Shown here: one piece after another, positions 52,260 to 63,200 of the stretch
Numbering within the stretch: the stretch's first letter is position 1
Layout: every line of letters begins with the position of its first letter
Assembly: GCA_938045585.1 (NCBI GenBank)
Contig: CALIAU010000007.1
Location: 186,001 to 250,000, forward strand
Length of the DNA stretch: 64,000 nucleotides
Origin: an uncultured Saprospiraceae bacterium
GTDB taxonomy: Bacteria; Bacteroidota; Bacteroidia; Chitinophagales; Saprospiraceae
Direction: 5' to 3'
Program-made: the position numbers and the translations under genes
Notes under the pieces: model-generated
The model's database searches: none
Told to the model about the DNA's origin: nothing
Seen by the model: the letters and a program-made list of their open reading frames with translations, nothing else

Positions 52260-53701
52260 GAATCAAGTTCTATACTGTCCTTCGCAATGTCTAAACGCAA
52301 TAAACCTACCAAAAATGATAAAATAAGAGATATAATTCCTGAAACCACGAGCTTTAAGAGCCAATGTACTGTCAATGAGTGCATTATCAAATAACTAAAT
52401 ACTACAGTAGTGACCAGGACGAAGAGTATTTTTAGGATTGTATGTCTAGATATTTTGATATCTGTTAAACTGAAGGCGAGGTCAATTTGACCAAAAATAA
52501 TTAAAACCTGCGTTGTTAAAGTTGCGTAGGCAGCCCCAAGAGCCTTATACTCTGGAATCAGAACTAAGTTAAGCAACCAATTTACGAGAATACCTAAAAG
52601 AAATAGATAATTCATCTTTCTGAGTTTACCCGTAGAGGTAACTAGGGTTCCAAAAATATAGGATAGGGCAACACAAAAGAAAGCTAGTATCAGAATCCGT
52701 AAAACTTTTCCATAGTAGAGGCTTGCATCCTCAAAAAGGAAGAGCATAATATCATCCGCATAAAATAGGACTAAGGAAACGAGCGGAATTACAAGAGCCA
52801 TTAAAATTTTTAAAGCCTGATCTGAAAGCTCACTTAATGCTTCTTTGTTCTTCACAAGAGAAGAAAACATGGGTAAGAGTAGGGTGGCAAATAAAAAGCC
52901 TATCATATTTGCAGCATCATACATTTTAAAGCCTGCCGCATAGACACCAGCCTCATATCCTCTGTCATCTAAAAGGCGCTCTAGCATAACCCCATCCATG
53001 CGTGTGTAAAGAGTCATCAGTAAAAAGACTAAGGCGTAGGGAGAAGCTTTATATAGCAGTGCTTTGCTTTGACTCCAAGAGATATCAAAGACGACTGGAA
53101 TGCGTTTGCTAAACAGGATAATTCCCGCAACGAAGCAGCTGATTACAATGGAAAGAATTTGTGCTTGGATGAAATGTGTAATGGTCAGCTGATCTCTGAA
53201 CGGAGAGAACCAAATAATGTATCCAAGACCAATCACTAATAAGATCTTATCGAGAGCGGATAAATACACATCATAGGTGTACATACCCAAAGAAGAAATA
53301 TTACTTCTCAAAAAGAGTAAAAATGAAATAAGTACCTGTAAACAAATAATTAGGTAGATGTAATTATAATATGCTTTTGGATAATCAAATAGAAAAACAA
53401 ATAGAAGCACTACCAGAAAAAATGCAACAGCAAGAATGGTTTTTACAAAAAGAATTTGTGGAAACTGCTTGGAGAATTTTTCTCTGTCTGCGGATATACT
53501 TTGTGTGTTTAGGTTCTGAAGTCCAGGGTCCAAAAGAATTTGAAAGAGGTAACAAAAATTAAAAAGTGCAAAGTATATACCATAGCTCTCTGGACCCACA
53601 ATATTTTGTATTTGCACATCTATTCCAAAAACATACAAGGGTTTTGCAATAAGATTTAATGCAAGAATTAAAAAAATATTGGATAAGAAGAGTTTTTTCA
53701 T
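52256..53701 (-). CDS. Wzx-like oligosaccharide flippase
   Basis: 481 residues with 12-14 membrane segments (MOP superfamily). The N-terminus is hydrophobic and starts MKKLFLSNIFLIL, a second start is not needed, and the polysaccharide-synth family character is clear (GPESYGIYFALFNFCYLFQI, GAAYATL). It lies upstream of wzz and wzy-like genes and would move lipid-linked repeat units across the inner membrane. It diverges from the HYR protein gene. Confidence 0.9.
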   Translation of the reverse strand: MKKLFLSNIFLILALNLIAKPLYVFGIDVQIQNIVGPESYGIYFALFNFCYLFQILLDPGLQNLNTQSISADREKFSKQFPQILFVKTILAVAFFLVVLLFVFLFDYPKAYYNYIYLIICLQVLISFLLFLRSNISSLGMYTYDVYLSALDKILLVIGLGYIIWFSPFRDQLTITHFIQAQILSIVISCFVAGIILFSKRIPVVFDISWSQSKALLYKASPYALVFLLMTLYTRMDGVMLERLLDDRGYEAGVYAAGFKMYDAANMIGFLFATLLLPMFSSLVKNKEALSELSDQALKILMALVIPLVSLVLFYADDIMLFLFEDASLYYGKVLRILILAFFCVALSYIFGTLVTSTGKLRKMNYLFLLGILVNWLLNLVLIPEYKALGAAYATLTTQVLIIFGQIDLAFSLTDIKISRHTILKILFVLVTTVVFSYLIMHSLTVHWLLKLVVSGIISLILSFLVGLLRLDIAKDSIELDS

Positions 53702-53822
53702 ATGGTCGCTAATCGCGCTGTATCTAACGTGAAATAAGGGAATTTATTAGATATAAAAAATTAAATATTTTAAAATCCAAAAAAACATATTACGTTTTTC
53801 TTTAATATGTAATGTATTGTCC

Positions 53823-53830
53823 TATATTTG
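53823..53830 (+). promoter_or_regulatory. -7 promoter box for the HYR protein gene
   Basis: TATATTTG matches TAnnTTTG; the -33 element is not clear (only TTTC-like sequence upstream). The box lies 60 bases before the ATG at 53890, giving a roughly 50-base leader. It supports that start over an in-frame codon at 53812, which would be upstream of the promoter. Confidence 0.5.
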
Positions 53831-53889
53831 GTTCTAGTTTTAGAAACTGTCCCATCCCAAAGACTTTTTTTCCTAAAACCCGATTTACT

Positions 53890-56800
53890 ATGTGCACTAA
53901 GTTGATTAATGCAGTAGTTGTTTTGACGTTGGTCATACCCAGCCTTTTTGCCAATAGCGCAAGTTATAACAACTCCAATGCAAACACTAATTTTCTAGAA
54001 AACACACTTATCTGTCCCACCCTTGCAGTTCCGTTTGATAACGACCCTGGCGATTGTGGCGCAGTTGTAGTCGTTCCTAACCCTAGCTCTTCTGACCCAG
54101 TAAACTGCCCATTAGATTCTGTATTCAATGATTTCATTGGAGCAGTTGCCATGGATGCAAATGGCTTGTACCCTGTAGGTACAACCACTGTAGAGTTTAT
54201 TGGATTTTTTGCTAACGGAACTATGGATACCTGTACAGTAGACGTTATAGTTGTAGACAGCGAACCACCCCTTGCGGTATGCAATGATGTGACTGTTTAC
54301 TTAGACGAAACAGGTGGAGCTACCATTGATATTAATGAAGTAGCTGCCGGGAGTTCTGATAATTGTGGAGACGTCACTCTGTCTCTAAATATTGACGATG
54401 CATTTTGCAATGACAAAAACATCCCCAAAACAATTACATTAACGGTTACTGACCTAGCTGGAAACACCACCAGTTGTATGGCGGAATGTACTGCCTTAGA
54501 TACACTCGCACCGATGCTGGATTGTAAGACAGAATTAACAGCACAATGTGCAGTGTCTGAACAAGCCCCATATGCAGATTTGTTAGCCTTTATTGCAGAT
54601 GGAAATTGTGTTAGCGATAATTGCTTCATAGACACATCTAGTTTTATGTTTGTTTCTGACGTTAGTTCGGGTACCACTTGTCCTGACACAATATTTAGAA
54701 CCTATAGCATATCGGACGAATGTGGTAACTTAGACAGCTGTGTCCAACTTATAATAGTAGACGATACAGAAGCACCAGACCTAGTAGTGCCAGCTAACCT
54801 GAGTTTAGATTGTACAGAAGATGAAACAGATTTGGCCTTAACCGGAATGGCAACAGCGACAGATAACTGTAGCATGCCACTGCCTACATTTACCGATAAT
54901 TTTATTGCAGGAGGTGTATGTCCACAAATGGGAACGCTGCTTCGTACTTGGACTGTAGAAGATGATTGTGGAAACGTAAGTAGTGCAATACAGGAAATAA
55001 TGATAATGGACAATACAGGGCCAGTGTTTGATCCCCTGCCTGCAATTACTCCAGATATAATTGCTTGTAATGATCCTTTACCAGTGCACCCAGAAGCAAC
55101 AGCAATGGATGATTGTAGTTCTATCACTCTGATCACAATGGATACCATTCCATTTACTGAAGACATATGTGCTGGCTACACTATTACCTATACATGGACA
55201 GCAACAGACGAATGTAATAATGAAACAGTGGAGACTGCTGACATTACAGTATTAGCAGATACAACGCCACCAAGTATTACAGGAACTCCTCCTGTTTACA
55301 CGGATATAAACTGTAATAACCCCTTCCCACCCTTTGGTGATCTGACCACAATGGATGATTGTGCAAGCGTTACGATTGATACAACAATGAGTTTTGTCGA
55401 AAATGTGTGTACAGGATATGAGGTAAGCTATAGTTGGACACCTACAGACGCTTGTGGGAATGTGGGGGCAGCTGTAACTACAACGTTTATGGTTCTGCCA
55501 GATACAGCACCACCTGTGGCTGTATGTGCGGATCAAACGTTTCCAACAGACATGGGAGTTTGTGAAGCAATGGTAAGTATCACTCCACCGACGGTAACAG
55601 ATGATTGTTCGACATGGACTTTAAGTAATGATGTTACAGATGCTACAAATACAGCAGTATTTCCAGTAGGAACAACAGCTGTTACTTGGACGATTATAGA
55701 TGCTTGTGGAAACCAAGGAAGCTGTGTGCAGATGATTACTGTGGAGGACCAAGAAACTCCCGAAATAGTGTGTAATGATGATTTGATTGTCAACCTAAAC
55801 AACATAGGATTTGGTCAGGTTTATGATGCCCATATCATACTAGGTGCTACAGATAATTGTCACTTAGGAGATATTGTTTTAAGAAAAATGACAGACCTCT
55901 GTGGAGATCCCACGAACACAGATATGGTAGGCAATTCACTCACGTTTTGTTGTGAAGAAGTGAAAAATACCCCTATGATTATAGCGAGTGTTTCTGATAC
56001 ATCTGGAAACGTTACAGAATGTATGGTAGAGGTACAGGTAGAAGATAAATTACCACCTAGCATTGGACAGCTTTTGCCAGATATTACCATTTCGTGTGAA
56101 TTTGAGTATGACCTTGCTGACCTAAGTGTATTTGGAACCTATGTATCGGATGCAGCATTCGTATCGGATATAGTTATAAACGATATTTTCTATACAGCCC
56201 CTGATTTTATTGCAGGCCAAGATGGTGTTGTGGCAGAAAACTGTCCAGAAAGTTTGAACATAACAGAAACGGCGACAGAAGATATTTACTGCGGCCAGGG
56301 TGAAATCACACGGACCTTTACTTTTACAGATTGTTCAGGGAATGTAGGAGGCGCAAGCCAGACTATATTTATTGAAGATGGTGATCCATTTAGTCTGTCT
56401 GATATAACATGGCCAGATGACTTTGATTTCAGCTCTTGTGTAGGAGTAAACTTGGACCCATCGATTACAGGCGCACCGACCTTTGTGACGGACAATTGTA
56501 ATCTTGTAATGTTTAGTTATGAAGACGATGTCTTTGATAGTCCGAATTCAGGGTGTCCAAATATTGAAAGACAATGGACAGTAATTGATTGGTGTACCTA
56601 TGTTCCTAATTCAGGAAATACAGATGGAATATATTTCCACACACAGAATATTAATATTTTGAATAGTGTTGCACCTACATTCACTACAAGCATAATCGAC
56701 ACTCTGGTTTGTTCAAATGAAATAGACTGTCTAGGAGATTTTATGTTTAGCGTTGCAGCTGTAGATGATTGTACAGACACAGAAGACTTACAATTCTCTT

Positions 56801-58446
56801 TTAGCTTAGATTTGAATGGAGATGGTACGATTGAACTTACAAACTATTCGGATAGTTTCGTGTATAATGATGTGGACCCAGGAAACCATATATTGACTTG
56901 GTATGTAGAAGATAGATGTGGAAACATTGCCACGGAAGAAGTAAGCATTGAAGTACGCGATTGTCAAGCTCCGACACCTGTTTGCTTAAATGGTCTTTCT
57001 GCAGCTCTGGTACCAGGAGTAGGAACGGTTGAAATTTGGGCGACAGATTTTGAGGCAAGTAGTTATGATAACTGTACCGCTTTTGCAGATCTTATTTGGT
57101 CCTTTTCTGCTGACGTAACAAATAATGTAGTCACATTTACCTGTGATGATGTAGGCATACAGATTGTGCAGATGTGGTTGACAGATGCGGCAGGTAACCA
57201 AGCGTTCTGCGAGACTTTTGTTGATGTACAAGATAATTCAGATGAATGTCCTAGTCAAAGGGAGGAAGTTTCTCTAGCAGGACAAATACAAACAGAGGAT
57301 GATGGACCTATTATGGGCGCGGAAGTAGTTTTGGATCTAGGAGAGGATCAGATGGTCTTAATGACAAATGATCAAGGGAGTTATATGTTTGAAGATTTAG
57401 ATGCTGAAAACGATTATATGATTGCTCCAGAAATGGCTGGTGATATTCTTGACGGAGTCTCTACTCTTGATCTTGTTAAAATCCAAAGACATGTGCTTGG
57501 AATAGAAGACTTGGACTCACCATATAAAATCATTGCTGGTGATGTGAATAATTCTGGAAGTGTTACAGGAATAGATATCGTAGAGTTGAGGAAATTGATT
57601 CTTGGGATATATACTGAATTCCCATCGAATGACATATGGAATTTTGTTTCTGCCGGTCAAGTATTTCCTGACCCCACAGACCCTTTCCCATATGATCAAC
57701 AAATCGAGTACTACGACGTGGATGACGATGCGATGGAAGGAGACTTTATTGCAGTAAAAACAGGAGACGTTACAGGTGATAACGCATATAATCTTTTGCA
57801 ATCAGAAGCAGAATTCCGTAGCTCTGTAGAGCTTGTAATTAAAGAGCAGACTGCTGCCAATGGAGTATTTAGATATGCTGTAAGCACTGATGTTTACATG
57901 GATATTTATGGTTTACAAATGGAATGGAATGTAGGTTCATCTCCAGTTACAATTGAATCAGGACTATTAGATATAAGTACAGATAATTTTGTTCAAGATA
58001 GGGCAGGTGTACAATTATCTTGGAATAGTGTAGATGCAATATCCATGGATGGTGGGATCTTATTCTATTTGACCTCAGAACAAGAACTTGAAAACATTAC
58101 GTTGAATACAAATAGATTGCGCGCAGAGTTGTACGATGACAATCTAGAAAGTTATTCTGTACGAAGTGGCTATGAGACTAAGCAGGAAACGGAATTAAAA
58201 AACGTGCCGAATCCATTTAGTGACCAAACGACTATATACTATTCTGTCAACACAGATCAGACCGTAGAATTTGTTTTCTATAGCTTAGACGGAAAAATAG
58301 TAAAGCGTGTTAGGATAGAATCATTGCGTGGTGAGAACACATTTCATCTATCTAAGGACGAACTAGGAGTGCAGGCTGGTACGATTTTTTACACACTGAA
58401 AACTGCAAACACAAAAATTACAGGAAAGATGTTATTAGTGAAATAA
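53890..58446 (+). CDS. Giant secreted HYR-repeat / dockerin-like protein with T9SS sorting domain
   Basis: 1518 residues from ATG 53890 (MCTKLINAVVVLTLVIPSLF, signal peptide). About eleven HYR/Ig-like repeats (residues about 60-1120), most ending in a CGN, CNN or AGN turn (VEDDCGNVSS, DACGNQGSC), and cysteine-rich. A SdrD/Cna-B-like domain (about 1125-1190) follows, then a dockerin type I-like calcium pair (about 1190-1240, AGDVNNSGSVTGIDIVELRK), and a C-terminal T9SS type A domain (PNPFSDQTTIYYS). Cell-surface adhesin is the likely role. A strong terminator follows. Its strand runs against the polysaccharide cluster. Confidence 0.88.
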   Translation: MCTKLINAVVVLTLVIPSLFANSASYNNSNANTNFLENTLICPTLAVPFDNDPGDCGAVVVVPNPSSSDPVNCPLDSVFNDFIGAVAMDANGLYPVGTTTVEFIGFFANGTMDTCTVDVIVVDSEPPLAVCNDVTVYLDETGGATIDINEVAAGSSDNCGDVTLSLNIDDAFCNDKNIPKTITLTVTDLAGNTTSCMAECTALDTLAPMLDCKTELTAQCAVSEQAPYADLLAFIADGNCVSDNCFIDTSSFMFVSDVSSGTTCPDTIFRTYSISDECGNLDSCVQLIIVDDTEAPDLVVPANLSLDCTEDETDLALTGMATATDNCSMPLPTFTDNFIAGGVCPQMGTLLRTWTVEDDCGNVSSAIQEIMIMDNTGPVFDPLPAITPDIIACNDPLPVHPEATAMDDCSSITLITMDTIPFTEDICAGYTITYTWTATDECNNETVETADITVLADTTPPSITGTPPVYTDINCNNPFPPFGDLTTMDDCASVTIDTTMSFVENVCTGYEVSYSWTPTDACGNVGAAVTTTFMVLPDTAPPVAVCADQTFPTDMGVCEAMVSITPPTVTDDCSTWTLSNDVTDATNTAVFPVGTTAVTWTIIDACGNQGSCVQMITVEDQETPEIVCNDDLIVNLNNIGFGQVYDAHIILGATDNCHLGDIVLRKMTDLCGDPTNTDMVGNSLTFCCEEVKNTPMIIASVSDTSGNVTECMVEVQVEDKLPPSIGQLLPDITISCEFEYDLADLSVFGTYVSDAAFVSDIVINDIFYTAPDFIAGQDGVVAENCPESLNITETATEDIYCGQGEITRTFTFTDCSGNVGGASQTIFIEDGDPFSLSDITWPDDFDFSSCVGVNLDPSITGAPTFVTDNCNLVMFSYEDDVFDSPNSGCPNIERQWTVIDWCTYVPNSGNTDGIYFHTQNINILNSVAPTFTTSIIDTLVCSNEIDCLGDFMFSVAAVDDCTDTEDLQFSFSLDLNGDGTIELTNYSDSFVYNDVDPGNHILTWYVEDRCGNIATEEVSIEVRDCQAPTPVCLNGLSAALVPGVGTVEIWATDFEASSYDNCTAFADLIWSFSADVTNNVVTFTCDDVGIQIVQMWLTDAAGNQAFCETFVDVQDNSDECPSQREEVSLAGQIQTEDDGPIMGAEVVLDLGEDQMVLMTNDQGSYMFEDLDAENDYMIAPEMAGDILDGVSTLDLVKIQRHVLGIEDLDSPYKIIAGDVNNSGSVTGIDIVELRKLILGIYTEFPSNDIWNFVSAGQVFPDPTDPFPYDQQIEYYDVDDDAMEGDFIAVKTGDVTGDNAYNLLQSEAEFRSSVELVIKEQTAANGVFRYAVSTDVYMDIYGLQMEWNVGSSPVTIESGLLDISTDNFVQDRAGVQLSWNSVDAISMDGGILFYLTSEQELENITLNTNRLRAELYDDNLESYSVRSGYETKQETELKNVPNPFSDQTTIYYSVNTDQTVEFVFYSLDGKIVKRVRIESLRGENTFHLSKDELGVQAGTIFYTLKTANTKITGKMLLVK

Positions 58447-58471
58447 ACAATAGATCTATTGTTAGAAATAC

Positions 58472-58507
58472 AAAGGGAAGACTTACAGGCAGTCTTCCCT
58501 TTTTTTA
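58472..58507 (+). terminator. Intrinsic terminator of the HYR protein gene
   Basis: AAAGGGAAGACT (58472-58483) and AGTCTTCCCTTT (58491-58502) form a perfect 12-bp stem with a seven-base loop, running into a T run. It lies 25 bases after the stop. Confidence 0.95.
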
Positions 58508-58652
58508 TTAACATTTGGAAATTTGCCCACTTAAACACCAAAAACTGTCTTTTACCATCGACTGGGCCAGCTTTTTCTTGATATAGAGTTAAAAAATTGT
58601 GACTTCAAAAAATTATTGCGTCTTTTATATCGGAAGTTGTTCTATAATGATT

Positions 58653-58681
58653 GAGTCTCCCACCTGGGAGGCTTTTTTTTT
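58653..58681 (+). terminator. Orphan terminator-like hairpin with nine Ts
   Basis: GTCTCCC (58655-58661), loop ACCT, GGGAGGC (58666-58672; one G-U pair), then nine Ts (58673-58681). There is no gene within 170 bases upstream that lacks its own terminator, so a small transcript may end here. Confidence 0.7.
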
Positions 58682-58888
58682 GCCCCTACATGATGTTTTG
58701 ATTGAGACTACTTTACTATAGTTCCTTGAATAAGAGAGACTTATATGGGTTTTTAGGGAAGAGCTTTCGTAAACGATTACGAAGAGTTTCTACAACAAAT
58801 TAGTACTGTCCAACGTCGCAGAAGCTTACAGAGTGGGTGGATTTACTGCGATCGATAATTTGGTTACAAGCTTTTTCTTTGGATTTGG

Positions 58889-58923
58889 CAAAAAAAGAGC
58901 CAGTACGGAAAGGTACCAGCTCT
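58889..58923 (-). terminator. Intrinsic terminator of recA
   Basis: On minus AGAGCTGGTAC (58923-58913) pairs with GTACTGGCTCT (58906-58896) with two G-U pairs, followed by a T run (A run 58890-58896 on plus). It lies 25 bases after the recA stop. Confidence 0.9.
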
Positions 58924-58947
58924 TAAAACATTTGGGTGTTAAATATC

Positions 58948-59997
58948 TTATTCTACATCTACAACTTCTGCTTCCTTCACTTCCTCATCAGTTAACTGTG
59001 GATGATAAATGTCCATTATTTTCTTTTCTATTTCTAGCGCAACTTCTGGATTGTCTTTAAGAAACTGTTTAGCACTTTCTCTTCCTTGTGCAATTTTAGT
59101 GTCATTATAGCTGTACCATGAACCGCTTTTGCCAATCACATTTGCCTCAACACCTAGATCAACAATTTCTCCTGTTTTTGAAACACCTTCGCCAAACATA
59201 ATATCAAACATAGCAAGTCTAAACGGAGGCGCAAGTTTGTTTTTTACAACCTTCACCTTAGTAGGATTACCCATTACGTTTCCTTCTTTATCTTTAATAG
59301 CAGAACCTGATCTACGAATGTCTAAACGCATGGATGCATAAAACTTAAGAGCGTTTCCACCAGTAGTTGTTTCTGGATTACCAAACATAACTCCTATCTT
59401 TTCGCGTAGCTGATTAATAAATATGCAACAACAACCCGTTCTGCCTATTGTTCCTGTAAGCTTTCTTAATGCCTGAGACATAAGACGGGCCTGCAGTCCC
59501 ATTTTTGAATCTCCCATTTCGCCCTCAATCTCACTTCTTGGTACAAGAGCTGCAACCGAATCAATTACAATAATATCAATAGCACCAGAACGAATTAAAT
59601 GTTCTGTGATTTCTAAGGCCTGTTCTCCGTTATCCGGTTGCGAGATAAGCAAGTTTTCTGTATCTACACCAAGTGCTTCTGCATAGGTTCTATCAAAGGC
59701 ATGTTCTGCATCTATAAATGCAGCAATACCACCTTTCTTTTGACATTCAGCAATTGCATGGATGGCTAAGGTTGTTTTACCAGAAGATTCTGGTCCGTAT
59801 ATTTCAACAACCCTTCCCCTAGGGAATCCCCCAGTACCAAGGGCAATATCTAGCCCAAGACTTCCTGTAGAAATTGAGTCTACATTCACGACCTTTTTGT
59901 CTCCCAGTTTCATCACTGAGCCTTTACCGTAAGTTTTTTCGAGCTTATCAACTGCTAAGCCTAGGGCTTTCAATTTTGCTTCTTTCTCTGACGCCAT
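58948..59997 (-). CDS. recA: Recombinase A
   Basis: ATP-dependent strand-exchange protein and SOS co-protease; 349 residues, full length. Walker A GPESSGKT at 68-75; Walker B-region [16 protein letters not shown]-binding loop L1 region ([14 protein letters not shown]) and L2 region ([15 protein letters not shown]). The acidic C-terminus ([13 protein letters not shown]) is typical. It stands alone between two large adhesin genes, with a TACCTTTG box and an inverted repeat upstream. Confidence 0.98.
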   Translation of the reverse strand: MASEKEAKLKALGLAVDKLEKTYGKGSVMKLGDKKVVNVDSISTGSLGLDIALGTGGFPRGRVVEIYGPESSGKTTLAIHAIAECQKKGGIAAFIDAEHAFDRTYAEALGVDTENLLISQPDNGEQALEITEHLIRSGAIDIIVIDSVAALVPRSEIEGEMGDSKMGLQARLMSQALRKLTGTIGRTGCCCIFINQLREKIGVMFGNPETTTGGNALKFYASMRLDIRRSGSAIKDKEGNVMGNPTKVKVVKNKLAPPFRLAMFDIMFGEGVSKTGEIVDLGVEANVIGKSGSWYSYNDTKIAQGRESAKQFLKDNPEVALEIEKKIMDIYHPQLTDEEVKEAEVVDVE

Positions 59998-60053
59998 AAT
60001 AATTTTGTTGTGGTTAAAAATTAAAGTTTGTACTTATTAATGTTTCCTTTTTA

Positions 60054-60061
60054 CAAAGGTA
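60054..60061 (-). promoter_or_regulatory. -7 promoter box for recA
   Basis: TACCTTTG on minus matches TAnnTTTG exactly, 57 bases before the ATG; no TTTG element is present at the -33 position, where the inverted repeat 60076-60094 sits instead. Confidence 0.55.
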
Positions 60062-60075
60062 AACATAGAATACAG

Positions 60076-60094
60076 CGTGCAGTGGTAATGCACG
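60076..60094. promoter_or_regulatory. Inverted repeat at the recA -33 region
   Basis: CGTGCA (60076-60081) and TGCACG (60089-60094) with a seven-base spacer, centred about 27 bases upstream of the -7 box. It covers where the -33 element should be, so it could be an SOS-type operator. It matches no LexA box known to me. Confidence 0.4.
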
Positions 60095-60295
60095 ATAACA
60101 AATTATATTACAAGGTATGATAATATGTACTATTCTAATCGTCTTTTATGCACTAATTTAAAAAAATGTCGAAATTGCCGACCAATAGATGTCAGAAACT
60201 ATAAAATGCCGTATTTGTTATTGTTCTGTGGTCTTAATATTGACTTGAATAGACATTTTGAATACAAACGCCTTTAACAGCAGGTCTTCATACAC

Positions 60296-63200
60296 CTAAA
60301 GAACGGTAATACTGCCTCCAATATATTGCTCTCCGCGATTAGGGTCTATATATCGTACTTGATACATATACACGCCTGGGTTTACATTGACGTTATTGAA
60401 TTTCCCATCCCATCCTTCTTGGGAATTTGGATCTAGGTCTTCCTCATACATACGATTTCCCCAACGATCAAAAATAGATAGAGTATAACTCTCTGTGACG
60501 ATGGAAGCAAAACCTATTAAAAACATATCATTGAGTCCATCGTCATTTGGACTAAAGACGTTAGGTACAAAAACATTTACCTCTGGAATAGTAACATTAA
60601 TCGTTATGGGAATTTGTTCTGTACAACCACTGTCGTCATAGAGAGTAAGAAAGTAAGAGCTACTTGATTGAGGAGAGAAAAAAGGAAATAAACATGTCGT
60701 ACAAGAAATTCCTTGATTATCAGGCGTCCACAGAACACTATCTACACTAGCGGGATAATTTGCAACAAATTGAACACTGTCCAAGATTTCGATTTGATAG
60801 AGCTCCGTGTAGTCTACTAAAATGTCGCTCGCATCATCTTCAATAATTATCGTGTTTTCCAGAATGCAGTTTTCTGTATTTGTCAGAACAAGGGTATAGC
60901 TTCCTGCAGCTAAATCGCTCAGCTCATAAGGAGCATTAAGCAGATTGCCATTTACACTTAGGGTGAAATCTTGTGTGAGTGCGTTGATGTTAGAAACACG
61001 TATCGAACCATTACTTATATCTGCGCAGGTACTATTTACACTTACTACATCAAAAGACATTTCCTGAGGGGCTACCAAGTTTATGTCTAAAAATAACTCA
61101 CATTGTTCTGCATCAAGTACAAGCACCTCATAGTCGCCTGCACCAAGATTCGTAACAGATTCTCCATTACCTAGATTTTGATTCCAACTATACGTATAAT
61201 TACCAGCTCCTCCACTTACATCCACTTCCAAACCTGCATCATTTACACCAAAACAACTTAAAGGATTTGTTACAATGATATTACCAGTTAGTGGTGCATT
61301 TAGATCTTGAATAGTATAATTATCACTGGCTAGTTCGGCTCCGGTGCTGTCTAGGTAACGTAGAATATAATTCCCAGAGAAGAGACTAGATTCACAAAAT
61401 TGGTTTCCGAGGGTGCTTATTTCAATTGTGCCCATTTCACCATTGTCTGTGTTTTCCCAAGCGACAACTAGAGGGATAGATCCTGAGTTTATTATAACAC
61501 AGATACTGCCGTTTGCATCACCAGCGCACACATTATCAATTATTTCAACAGTTCCTAAATCAAAACAATCATCTACTGTCAGTGTCGTTGTAACAATACT
61601 ATCGCAACCATTAACAGAGACAAATGTATCCATATATTGGCCACTATCGAATTGCCACGCCCCTTCTAAAAAGATACTATCTCCTGCACAAATATTTTCT
61701 TGATCCATGCCCGTTATTTCAGTAACAAAGGTGAGAGCAATCAGCACCGTACTATCACAAGCATTCAAGTCTTGATTTTCAAACGTCTCTATTCCAGAGG
61801 GATTATCTATGTCATAGATTGTACCGTTGACTTCAATGAACCCATCATTACATAGTTCTTGATTTAGATTGAATACAGTTTCTGGGAAAACGGAAATTGT
61901 AGTATTTGTAGTACTGTCACAGCCTGAAGAAGATACTTCAGATTCTGTAATAAAGGTATTTTCAAAATACCAGATACCGCCAACCTGTGTGCTATCACCT
62001 GGGCAAAATTCTCTAGTAAGATTAATTATAATTTCATCTGAAAAATCAAGTGCAATGTTTACTATACTATCACAGCCATTCACAGAGGCATTATCAAAAG
62101 TTTCCATTCCGGATGGATTGTCTGCATCATATACGGTTCCATTTACAATTACCATCCCGCCTGTGCACAGGGTAGGATTGAGTAGAAATTCCGAAGGAGC
62201 ATAAAACATTAAGGAGACATCTACTATAGAGTCACACTGTTGAACAGAGATTAGATTATCTATATAGTTACCTTCATCTTTTACCCACACTCCATCAATC
62301 ATGATACTATCTCCAGCACATATAAACACATCATCACTCTCGTTAAAAGATTCTACAAAACTCAGATTCACTTCAATGATACTATCACAGCCACTTGCAG
62401 ACGCATCGTTAATAATAAGAGTGTCGGAAGGGTTATCTTCATCAAACAGGATACCTCCTATGTTGATACTTTCTCCTGTACATAAAGTGTTATCTACGAT
62501 AAGCTTGCCGGCGTCAAGGATATTTAAATTTACGTCTATGATACTGTCACATCCTTGTACAGAACTCAACATAACAAGACCAGAGGGCATAGCTGCATTA
62601 AAGACCATTGTTCCTATCTCTAAGCTATCATCAGAACATAGATCATCTGTAATCGATACATTGTAACTGCTATATGTGTTTACAAAAACAGTGTCCATAT
62701 TTACTACTTGATTTGTGCATTGGGCGTTGCTTATCGAATTTGGAATAAGCATCCAAGGAATAGGATTAGGTGTCATAAAGATGGTATCATTAGAAACCTC
62801 TGCCTGATCACCATTACAAATCCATACTGAAGTAGTGCCTGCGTTTTCACCGGAAACGGTATATATAAAACTGCTAACATTAGGAGCTTCAAATGCAGTT
62901 AAATCAAAATCAAGAGGTCCTTGACCAACGAGATCAATATCTAGTTCAAAGCATTCTTCAGGACAAAGTTCTACATCTCCCTGCAGCATTATAGTAGGTG
63001 CTTCCACAATAATTAATTCTATGCTTGATGTTTCCAAAGGACAAATTATATTATCCCCAATTTCATAATTGACGGTATAAGTTCCTGTGCCGCTAATTGC
63101 ACTATCAAAGAGATTAGCATTTAAAGCGCCTGTGTTAAGAGGGTCTATAAACAAACCTCCTGCATCTTCGTTTTGTAAAACTAGAAAGAGATCAATGACG

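Larger units (their letters stand above)
58447..58947. other. 500-base intergenic region with two to three terminators
   Basis: Contains the HYR gene terminator (58472-58507), a second terminator-like hairpin (58653-58681) about 170 bases further with no gene between, an inverted repeat TTCGTAA/TTACGAA near 58768-58786, and the recA terminator (58889-58923, minus). No protein-coding gene is supported; the 75-codon frame across 58833-59060 overlaps recA in antisense. Confidence 0.6.
59998..60295. other. Intergenic region upstream of recA
   Basis: 298 bases holding the recA -7 box (60054-60061) and an inverted repeat (60076-60094). The distal 200 bases are AT-rich and show no hairpin that would terminate the adhesin gene ending at 60296. 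Confidence 0.5.

Noticed and set aside
53812-53889. Upstream extension of the HYR protein
   Set aside because: Starts before the TATATTTG promoter box and spoils the signal peptide that begins at 53890.
54702-55166. Antisense open frames within the HYR protein gene (this and four more up to 57801)
   Set aside because: Repeated Asp/Thr/Cys codons on the plus strand give few stops on the minus strand; no independent support.
58833-59060. 75-codon open frame overlapping the recA end
   Set aside because: Antisense to recA and crosses its terminator; no domain.
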